Shown here in pieces: positions 55,498 through 64,000 of a DNA stretch of 64,000 bases. How positions within the stretch are numbered: position 1 is the first letter of the stretch; every line of letters starts with the position of its first letter. The position numbers and the translations under genes are program-made. The notes under the pieces were generated by a model that was not told where the DNA came from, ran no database searches, and saw nothing but the letters and a program-made list of their open reading frames with translations. The stretch comes from Elymus sibiricus (taxonomy: Eukaryota; Streptophyta; Magnoliopsida; Poales; Poaceae): positions 458,096,390 through 458,160,389 of the forward strand of contig CM077672.1 of NCBI GenBank assembly GCA_039707655.1, written 5' to 3'.

Positions 55498-58400
55498 TGT
55501 AACACCCCTGAGTATTAAGCTACAGTGATCCACCATGTTAATGCCAAGTCACCTTGATTTGCAATGTTGGATCATCATTAGTTTCATATCTCATTTCAAA
55601 TTCCATTTCAATTTAAAATTTGAAATGCAAGTGAAATTTGAAGTTGCATAAAAGTTGCTGGAACAATGTTCATCAAATTAGCAAATATTTCAAAACAATT
55701 TGTTGTTAAGAAAAACAACATCACCATGGTACAAAAATGAGCATTAGCATTTAAAACAGTGCTATTCCAGCAATTTAAAATGCAAATTCATTTATGAAAA
55801 TTCCAACTGGATCCAAGCCTCTCCCAAAATAATTGTGGCAGTGCCTGATAACACTAAGTATTTATGTGGCCTAGTCCCACATTTTTACAAAATGTTTTGG
55901 AGGTCCAGATAAATCCCTAACTCTCTCTGATAGTTAAATAAATGGAAAAACAGAGAAAAATGAAAAAGGGGAAAAGCCTTACCTGGCCTCTGGGCCATAG
56001 CCACAGTCGAGCCCAGCCCACCGTACCGTCTCCTACCTGCTCTCGCGCCCTGTCGCCATGGCCGTGGCTGCGCCGCTCCTCGCCAGCTGCTCGTCGACGC
56101 GTGCTACCACAGGGACGGCGGGAGGCGATAAGGATCGGCCACCCACTCCCCTGGCCTCCCCGCACTCACTCTTCCCCCTCCCTCTCCCTCTCCGTCGATC
56201 TGGAGAAGGGGCCGACGCGGCCGTCGCCATTCACCGTTCGTAATCGCGGCCACCGGCCTCCCCGACGCCCGGGAGGACACCCAGTAGCTGCGCCACCTTC
56301 GTCCACGTCGTCGGAGCCCGTCCGCTCGACCGGAGCTGCACCACATTGCCGCCACGCCCTTCTTCTTCAACCTCGGGCACCGAAGGCCGCCGCCGTCGAT
56401 TCGCCGCCGTCCAGCCCACCTCGAGCAGGCTGAGTTACTGCGCGACCTCGCTGTGAGCACGCGCTTCCTCCCCCTCCATTTTCTCTCCGTTTCCGCGCCG
56501 GTAGACATTCCCGCCATGACCGCTCGAAGCTTCCGCCACCGTTGACAGTCGCCGTCATTGCTAGGGCCTCTGTCACGCATGTCCGAGCCCCGCAGCGAAC
56601 TCCTGGTGCTCCCAGGAGTCAAATGCGCGCGCGCACGCGCCTCACCGAGTCTCGTAGCCATGGATCCCTAGATGACCGAACATCGGCGCCACCGTCGATG
56701 ATGCCCTGCTCGACTCCGGCCACCCCCGCTTGTGCAGATACCAGGAGTGGACGCGGCTCGCCCCCCTCTTTCCAACGCGCTATCGCACGCGACGGGAGAC
56801 GCCCTGTAGGCGATTTCCGACGTCGGCCGCCGCGCGCCGCCGCGTTCGTAGCTCGCCGGAGCTTTTTCCGGCGACGCCGCTGACCTGGCAATGCGTGGGG
56901 CCCGCCCAGAGTCCCTGCCAGTGGGCCCCGTGGTCGCGGTTGACCAGTTGACGGCGGTCAACCCCGCTGACGTGGCCTCTACCGCCACTGACATGTGGGC
57001 CCGCACGGTTAATCACCGTTTACGATTAATTTAGTTAATACAGTTAGTTAGTTAGCTCACTGACAGGCCGGGCCCACTCACTAATTAACTTCTGTTAATT
57101 TAAATTAACCTCTAATCAGCCCTGAGTCACTGACCAGTGGGACCCACTGGTCAGGTTTGACTCTAGTCAGCTCAGTTGACCCACTGACGTCATGATGACG
57201 TCATGCTGACGTCAGCAGCTATTATTCTGGATAATACGAATTGTTTAATTAAAATAATTCCAAAAATTTTAGAAAACTGTTTAAATCTTTGAAAAATCAT
57301 AGAAAATAAACCGTAGCTCGGATCGAAAAACTTTCTACATGAAAGTTGATCAGAGAAATGAGACGAATCCGAATACATGGTCAAAATGCTTGACCATCAG
57401 TCCTATCTATCTGAACATGGAACCTTCCCCTCCGGTTCATTATTCCAAAACAGCCTAAACGCCGGAAAAATATCCGAGATATTTTCGTGATTCGTCTGCG
57501 ACATATAGCCAATGCATTAGGTCACCACTAACACTGCATATCGTCATGCCTTGCATCTGTGTTGCATTACTTGCCTTTACCTATTGTTTCTTCCCCCCTC
57601 TTCTTACCCGATAGCCCCCGAGACCGACGCCGCTCCGGAGACCGACTACATCCCCGACGACCCTTCCTTTGCCGCAGAGCAACCAGGCAAGCAAACCCCT
57701 TTGATGCATGCCTATATCACCTATTCTTTCTCCCTCCTGCTTGCATTAGAAACTGCTACTGCTTTGTTTTATCCTATTCTGCTGCATAGCCTGTTCTTGT
57801 AACTGTTATTGATACCTGCCTGATATCCAAAATGCTTAGTATAGGTTGGATGGAAGTCCATCGGTGGCCCCCTTCCTTGTCCTAGTTGCCCCGCTTAATT
57901 ACCAGTGCCCTGATCGAGGTGATCGACGGGCTGAGACCAGCACATCACTACACAACCCCCCCTTAGTTGCTCGACTCCGCAGAGCTAATATCGAGTGCCG
58001 AGGGTGATACCTCTTATCCCACTCCTGATGTTGCCTCTGGGGTACAACTAGTCGGTTGTGGGTTACGAGGGTGATTCCTCTTCCACCACCTCCGACGAAG
58101 CTTCTGTCGAGCAACCCTGCAAGTGTGAATACCATCGAGGGTGATTCCTCCGGTTTCACCTTGACGGATACATCGAGTGGGAATCCAACGAGGGTGATTC
58201 CTCGGATCCCATCTTGATGTTATGGACACACGGGTACCTTGGCATTAATACAGATACTGGATAAAGACGGGTTGACCCTGAGGGGTACCCGCGAGAGATG
58301 TGCAGTCGGGTTGACCATGAGGGTACCCGCGAGATGATTACGTGGCACGGCCGGGCATTCTGAGCCCTTGCCGTAAGTCCACGAGACGGGGCGACGGGGA

Positions 58401-59637
58401 CACATGTTTCGTGGATCTCTGATCGTTTCCGCGAGCTCCCAATACACTTAACGGATTTGGGTATTTGGTCTGAGTTGGCCAATGGCCTATACGCACTACC
58501 ACCACGTGGGATAATGGTTTAATGGGGCCCTCTGCACCGTATGTATCAGCCGAAAGCTCTGTCAAACGTCCAGCTCAGCATTGCGGCACGGCCGGGTCGG
58601 CACCCCGGAGGTGGTGCCTTGATCGCCCTGCTCGCAATGACCCGGAGTGCAAAGGGGGATGGGCCCAAGAACCCTGAGCACTTAGGATTTAGACCGGCGG
58701 GGACCTCTGTGTTGAGCTCTAGGTAGGGCTGCGGTGTGTCGATCAGCCGAGGCCGGGCATGACCCAGAAAAGTGTGTCCGGCCAGAGCTAATCGAGCGTG
58801 TTGGGTAACAGTAGTGCACCCCTGCAGGGAAGATATATCTATTTGAATAGCCGTGTCCACGGTAACAGGACGCTCAGTAAAGTATCCCGATCTACTACTT
58901 GAACTGATTACCTGTTAATTAATTGGAAGCTCCGGGATTGCTTTCTCGCAGGGAGTCGAGAAAGGATCTCTAGGCTTTGATACAACATGCTTGTTACTTT
59001 AGTTATGCACTAATCTGCACTCTTCTTATGCTGCAAGACCGCTGAAGATGCTAGTCTTCGATAGGCTAGGCCCTCTCTCTATTCTGTCATTTCTGCAGTT
59101 CAGTCCACATATACAGCCTTTCTTTGATACCGATGCATAAGTAGTATAGTTCTGATGTCAGTCTTGCGAGTACTTTGGATGAGTACTCACGGTTGCTTTG
59201 CTTCCCTTTTTCCCCATACCCGATTGCTGCGACCAGATGGCGGAGCCCCGGAGTCAGCCGCCACAACCGACGACTACTACTACCCCTCTGGAGGAGCCTA
59301 CTACTACGTGGAGACCGCCGACGACCAGGAGTAGATAGGAGGCTCCCAGGCAGGAGGCCTGCGCCTTTTCAATCAGTGTCGTTGTTTTTGCCCCGCCTTT
59401 TTAAGGCTTATTCTGTCTTACTTTTATATCTGTACTCAGATATCTAATGCTTTCGCTGATGCTTGTATGACATCGAGCTTATGTATTCGAGCCCTCGAGG
59501 CCCTTGGCTTGTAATATAAAGCTTGTATGACTTTTATTTGTGTAGAGTTGTGTTGTGATATCTTCAAGTGGTTCCCTAGGCTTGATCGTGTGCATTTGCG
59601 TGTATGATTAGTGCACGATTAAGTCGGGGGCGTCACA
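55498..59637 (+). repeat. LTR copy 2 of element G (complete)
   Basis: 4140 bp, TGTAACACCCC...GGGGGCGTCACA. The ends are imperfect inverted repeats. The first part is GC-rich with apparent but meaningless ORFs on both strands. I count about four differences from LTR copy 3 over the roughly 1.64 kb that can be compared. Confidence 0.92.
57999..58203 (+). repeat. Four CGAGGGTGATTCCTC repeats in the LTR
   Basis: CGAGGGTGATWCCTC recurs at 57999, 58066, 58136 and 58189 (spacing 67, 70, 53). A second pair, GTTGACCMTGAGG with GGTACCCGCGAGA, follows at about 58270 and 58308. Role unknown. Confidence 0.8.
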
Positions 59638-59639
59638 AG

Positions 59640-59653
59640 TTGGTATCAGAGCC
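59640..59653 (+). other. Primer-binding site of element G
   Basis: TTGGTATCAGAGCC, two bases after the LTR end, complementary to initiator-Met tRNA as is usual for chromoviruses. Confidence 0.85.
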
Positions 59654-60034
59654 GACTGCCTGTAGGTAGCCCCTTTCCAACTCCTTGGCCGAAGTTGAGT
59701 CTAGTCCTTGAAAAACTGTTTTACTAACATGGCTGTGTGGCTTATGGGCCCACGTCGCCAATGGGTGGTATTAGGATCTTTTATTCCTCATCCTTACTCT
59801 GGGACTCTGAACCCTCTTCTATTCGGGTTAAATGATTTTGCTGACTCTAACATTAGGTTCTCGTATTCGCATTCACTCGGAGAGCTGGATTGTCTGCAAC
59901 TAATTCGTTCCTTTGGACTGATTAATCTGATAATCACTTTTTCTTTTCCATTGGTTTGTTTAACCTTTCCTTGCCAAGTTATCATATGCTTTTCACACTT
60001 TCATTTGAAAATCTAGAAATTTCCCCTGTTTCAG

Positions 60035-60781
60035 ATGGATCGTTTGTTCCCGCCGCGTCCCGCAAGGCAGCTTGTCCGTCAGACCATGGCTGTTGATGCG
60101 ACTGGGTTTCCGGCCATTTTGGTCGAACTCCTGACCAGGCTGGGATATCCCTGGTATCCCGAGTACACAGTTTACGAGGATTACCGCGAGTTCAACCAGG
60201 AGCAGTACCATGCTGAGGTTCGCATCTTTGATCGGCAGGACTTCTCCGTCACTGAGTTGCACACCTTTCACGGTGTTGGAGTGACTGTCGACATGGCAGT
60301 CCATGATGCTGCCTTTACTGCTATTGCCAATCTCCATGGAGAGCACAACACTCGCTTGGAGCATACTGCCTTCAGATACATCCCGTATGCTCTTGTTGGG
60401 GATGAGACTGGATACTACACTGCTACCTGTGCTCCTTACGTGCTGCGTCGCTATGACCCGCAGGTTATGGTACAGCACATCCAGGCTCTGGATCGCACTG
60501 CTCGAGCTCTGGTTGTCGAGTTGTACGCCACTCGTGGTCGCCTTTACGACGCTCTGACACAGTTGCTGCCAGCAGTCAGTGCACGGATGTATCCAGAGTA
60601 TATCCTTTACCCGCGCAGGACGGAGATGCCACCAGGTCTTGAGTGGCCTGCTGTAGGAGGTTTTACCCTCCCCGCGTGGGCCTCTTCTTCCTGTTCGGGG
60701 CCAGGTTCTGCACCAGAGTGTCCACGGAGCACAGGATCCTCACATCGAGGGAGCCCGGCGTCGTCACATGCAGTTACCTAG
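60035..60781 (+). CDS. ORF0: accessory ORF upstream of gag, dsRBD-like layout
   Basis: A 248-codon ORF between PBS and gag. The ATG at 60035 directly follows CCCCTGTTTCAG, a good splice acceptor. Residues 25-101 read like a double-stranded-RNA-binding domain in order: helix (FPAILVELLTRLGY), PEYTVYEDY strand, AEVRIFD strand, then TFHGVGVTVDMAVHDAAFTA with IANL, comparable to the F-x-G-x-G ... A-x-x-x-A-A-x-x-A-L pattern. The KKxAK lysines that contact RNA in the classical domain are absent (VDMAV instead). Residues 141-185 are predicted helical with heptad-like leucines. The last 40 residues are low-complexity, and a frameshift there is possible. I know no named family for it. The domain reading is inference from pattern only. 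Confidence 0.65.
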   Translation: MDRLFPPRPARQLVRQTMAVDATGFPAILVELLTRLGYPWYPEYTVYEDYREFNQEQYHAEVRIFDRQDFSVTELHTFHGVGVTVDMAVHDAAFTAIANLHGEHNTRLEHTAFRYIPYALVGDETGYYTATCAPYVLRRYDPQVMVQHIQALDRTARALVVELYATRGRLYDALTQLLPAVSARMYPEYILYPRRTEMPPGLEWPAVGGFTLPAWASSSCSGPGSAPECPRSTGSSHRGSPASSHAVT

Positions 60782-61056
60782 GTTCAGTGGTTTTCTCCGA
60801 CGCTGATGTAGCATGTCGCTATGTCGCGTTGTTGTATCTCTCCACCGCGTGCCTGCGTGCCGCCTAGTTGTTTAGCTTTTCTTTCCGCTATTGAAACGCT
60901 GGCTTGTAATCGAATTTATGTATGGATATTTATGTCATGTATGACTATGTTGATGTATCCACTGCATTTTCTTTTGTTGTGCGTGCTACTTCATGAATGA
61001 TTCCATACAATTGCAATTGCTCGTTGCTAAATTACCCCCTGTTGAATTTTAGCAGG

Positions 61057-62346
61057 ATGGTTAGACCAGCAGGTCGAGGTCGTGGTCGTGGTGACAACAA
61101 TCCACCACCGCCCGACTATATGGCTGCTATGATGCAACAGTTTGAAATGCACCGCCAGTTCATGCAAGGGCTTATGGATCAGTTTCCTCGCCCCAATGCT
61201 AACCAGCAACCAGCTTCAATCACTTTGCAAGACTTTGTGCGCATGAACCCAACTACCTATCGCAACTCAGTCCAGCCGCTAGATGCTGATGACTGGCTCC
61301 GCGACATCGCTTTCGACATGGAGTCTGCGGATGTGGCCCCTGCCAACTACGTCACCTTTGCATCCTACTTTCTGAAGGGACCCGCAACCCAATGGTGGGA
61401 CACTAACAGGCAGACCTTAGCTGTTGGAACTGTCATCACCTGGGTGGAGTTCAAGGCTGCTTTTCGTGCCCGTTACATACCTCAGGGAGTTATGGACCGC
61501 AAGAAGCGTGAGTTTCGCAACCTTACCCAGGGCAACAACACTGTGGAACCTTATCAGCGGGAGTTTCTTGAACTGTCCCGCTATGCTGAAGAAGACATTG
61601 CTACTGATGCCCGCAGACAGGAGAAGTTTCGTGAAGGGCTCAACCCAGATATCAAGCTTGCACTGTTAGTCTAGGACTTTGCCGACTTTGCCACCCTGGT
61701 GAACAAGGCTATCCAGGTTGAGACTGGTCTGAAGGAACACAAGGATGCTCTCTAGCGCACCCGTGAAGCGGGCTCATCTTCGGGCCCGTCTTCCCAGAAG
61801 CGCCGCATTTGGATTCCTCATGACATGTACCATCCAGTGGCACCTCCTCCACCGCCGGGTCAGCCAAGACATCAGGCTCCAATGTTTCGAGCTCCTGCTC
61901 CCCAACCCGACAGTGGGCTCTGCTTCAAGTGTGGCCGTCCAGGTCACCGTTCCAGGGAATGCCCTCAGAACCAGAATCAGCTTGCACTTCCCTCTACTGG
62001 CCGTGAAAATGGCCGTGCCAACGATCAGCACCGCAACAACAATGCCAGGCCTTCTTATGGTCGTGGTCAAGCTTACCATGTTGATCTGGGTGAACCTCAA
62101 GATCAGCTAGCTACTGTGAAGGGTACTTCTCTTGCTAACTCAGTACCAACTTCTATCTTAATTTATTCGCAAGCATCATCCTCATTCATGCCAAAAGTTT
62201 TTGCATACATGCATGACATTAAATTTGCGGAATTAAAACGTCACAATCGTTCGCGATTTCTAGGGGTACTTTCAGAAGAACTCTCCGCGATACCCCGCCC
62301 ATTTCCCTTCTACCTCCTAAATTCCCGGGATGAGAATTTCTTTTAG
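61057..62346 (+). pseudogene. Element G gag and protease remnant
   Basis: The ATG at 61057 follows TTTTAGCAG|G, another acceptor-like sequence. An Arg/Gly-rich start (MVRPAGRGRGRGDNNPPPPD) leads to the gag core (LDADDWLRDIAFDMESADVA, ASYFLKGPATQWWDTNRQ, FRARYIPQGVMDRKKREFRN). TAG codons at 61672 and 61753 stand at likely Gln positions. The zinc knuckle CFKCGRPGHRSREC lies near 61920. Protease starts (ATVKGTSLANSVPTSIL), but the catalytic D-S-G reads Y-S-Q, and after about 60 codons the sequence reaches the polypurine tract. The remaining pol has been deleted. Mobility would need proteins supplied in trans. Confidence 0.88.
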
Positions 62347-62357
62347 GGGAGGAGAAT
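62346..62357 (+). other. Polypurine tract of element G
   Basis: GGGGAGGAGAAT immediately before LTR 3, identical to the copy before LTR 2. Confidence 0.88.
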
Positions 62358-64000
62358 TGTAACACCCCTGAGTATTAAGCTACAGTGATCCACCGTGTTA
62401 ATGCCAAGTCACCTTGATTTGCAATGTTGGATCATCATTAGTTTCATATCTCATTTCAAATTCCATTTCAATTTAAAATTTGAAATGCAAGTGAAATTTG
62501 AAGTTGCATAAAAGTTGCTGGAACAATGTTCATCAAATTAGCAAATATTTCAAAACAATTTGTTGTTAAGAAAAACAACATCACCATGGTACAAAAATGA
62601 GCATTAGCATTTAAAACAGTGCTATTCCAGCAATTTAAAATGCAAATTCATTTATGAAAATTCCAACTGGATCCAAGCCTCTCCCAAAATAATTGTGGCA
62701 GTGCCTGATAACACTAAGTATTTATGTGGCCTAGTCCCACATTTTTACAAAATGTTTTGGAGGTCCAGATAAATCCCTAACTCTCTCTGATAGTTAAATA
62801 AATGGAAAAACAGAGAAAAATGAAAAAGGGGAAAAGCCTTACCTGGCCTCTGGGCCATAGCCACAGTCGAGCCCAGCCCACCGTACCGTCTCCTACCTGC
62901 TCTCGCGCCCTGTCGCCATGGCCGTGGCTGCGCCGCTCCTCGCCAGCTGCTCGTCGACGCGTGCTACCACAGGGACGGCGGGAGGCGATAAGGATCGGCC
63001 ACCCACTCCCCTGGCCTCCCCGCACTCACTCTTCCCCCTCCCTCTCCCTCTCCGTCGATCTGGAGAAGGGGCCGACGCGGCCGTCGCCATTCACCGTTCG
63101 TAATCGCGGCCACCGGCCTCCCCGACGCCCGGGAGGACACCCAGTAGCTGCGCCACCTTCGTCCACGTCGTCGGAGCCCGTCCGCTCGACCGGAGCTGCA
63201 CCACATTGCCGCCACGCCCTTCTTCTTCAACCTCGGGCACCGAAGGCCGCCGCCGTCGATTCGCCGCCGTCCAGCCCACCTCGAGCAGGCTGAGTTACTG
63301 CGCGACCTCGCTGTGAGCACGCGCTTCCTCCCCCTCCATTTTCTCTCCGTTTCCGCGCCGGTAGACATTCCCGCCATGACCGCTCGAAGCTTCCGCCACC
63401 GTTGACAGTCGCCGTCATTGCTAGGGCCTCTGTCACGCATGTCCGAGCCCCGCAGCGAACTCCTGGTGCTCCCAGGAGTCAAATGCGCGCGCGCACGCGC
63501 CTCACCGAGTCTCGTAGCCCTGGATCCCTAGATGACCGAACATCGGCGCCACCGTCGATGATGCCCTGCTCGACTCCGGCCGCCCCCGCTTGTGCAGATA
63601 CCAGGAGTGGACGCGGCTCGCCCCCCTCTTTCCAACGCGCTATCGCACGCGACGGGAGACGCCCTGTAGGCGATTTCCGACGTCGGCCGCCGCGCGCCGC
63701 CGCGTTCGTAGCTCGCCGGAGCTTTTTCCGGCGACGCCGCTGACCTGGCAATGCGTGGGGCCCGCCCAGAGTCCCTGCCAGTGGGCCCCGTGGTCGCGGT
63801 TGACCAGTTGACGGCGGTCAACCCCGCTGACGTGGCCTCTACCGCCACTGACATGTGGGCCCGCGCGGTTAATCACCGTTTACGATTAATTTAGTTAATA
63901 CAGTTAGTTAGTTAGCTCACTGACAGGCCGGGCCCACTCACTAATTAACTTCTGTTAATTTAAATTAACCTCTAATCAGCCCTGAGTCACTGACCAGTGG
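62358..64000 (+). repeat. LTR copy 3 of element G (runs off the window)
   Basis: The first 1643 bp of the LTR, almost identical to copy 2. Visible differences are near 62395, 63520, 63580 and 63862. The 3' end and the outer target duplication are outside the window. Confidence 0.92.

Larger units (their letters stand above)
53144..64000 (+). mobile_element. Chromovirus-like element G: three-LTR tandem complex
   Basis: LTR copies begin at 53144, 55498 and 62358, all starting TGTAACACCCCTGAG. The middle one is complete (55498-59637, 4140 bp, ending GGGGGCGTCACA). The first is cut at about 55290 and joined to the last 207 bp of an internal region. The third runs past the window end. Between the second and third lie PBS, an extra ORF, gag with a zinc knuckle and a protease remnant. 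RT, RNase H and integrase are absent. It inserted into Gypsy E gag. Long LTR, PBS TGGTATCAGAGC and knuckle CFKCGRPGHRSREC fit a chromovirus (perhaps Tekay/Del), which I cannot confirm without RT or a chromodomain. Confidence 0.85.

Noticed and set aside
53587..57016. ORFs of 60-185 codons on both strands in the LTRs of element G
   Set aside because: GC-rich LTR sequence gives chance ORFs. The same ones recur in each LTR copy simply because the DNA is repeated.
1..64000. Prokaryotic operon or phage region
   Set aside because: Introns, plant LTR retrotransposons, MITEs and a plant multi-exon gene show nuclear plant DNA throughout.

Overview
This window looks like nuclear DNA of a grass, most likely Triticeae (wheat, barley or a close relative). 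The reasons are the nested insertion of long LTR retrotransposons, a Stowaway MITE with the usual CTCCCTCCGTCCC end, grass-type F-box pseudogenes, and one 17-exon host gene closest to the plant kelch acyl-CoA-binding proteins. Nothing bacterial, phage or CRISPR-like is present. Family names are from memory of motifs; no search was run.

Layout. 1-2952: AT-rich DNA with three tRNA-like (pol III type) modules and a 3' fragment of a NAM-associated/Myb-like gene. 2953-35069: a Copia element (C, minus strand) split by two 13-kb Tat-type Gypsy elements. Gypsy A (4180-17838, minus, target duplication CCTGT) sits in the Copia RT, and Gypsy B (21004-34320, plus, duplication CAAAC) sits in the Copia gag. 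Each Gypsy carries, antisense to gag-pol, an intron-containing accessory gene with a Transposase_28-like (PF04195) N-terminus and a coiled-coil C-terminal half. 35102-37009: two broken F-box genes. 37928-44382: the one intact host gene, a kelch acyl-CoA-binding protein on the minus strand, with two MITE-like insertions in introns. 44778-50095: a young Copia (D) about 400 bp upstream of that gene's start codon. 51119-53143: the 5' end of a third Gypsy (E), cut by a chromovirus-like element (G). G fills 53144 to the window end as LTR, deleted spacer, LTR, internal region, LTR.

Points that stand out. (1) Element G has a 248-aa ORF upstream of gag whose predicted order of secondary structure resembles a double-stranded-RNA-binding domain. 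ORF0 and gag are each preceded by a splice-acceptor-like sequence. (2) The antisense genes of Gypsy A and B share a stem-loop motif in their introns and 3' flanks, although the elements are otherwise well diverged. (3) Of 20 in-frame nonsense codons I located in the retroelement ORFs, 17 are TAG, most at expected glutamine positions, as CAG>TAG deamination at CHG-methylated sites would give. (4) Element G shows an unequal-crossover history between LTRs.

The retroelements are mostly dead: stops, frameshifts and a deleted pol in G. The gag-protease ORF of Gypsy A is open for 961 codons. The kelch-ACBP reading frame closes to 670 codons across 17 exons with all splice sites in place, so it is probably functional.
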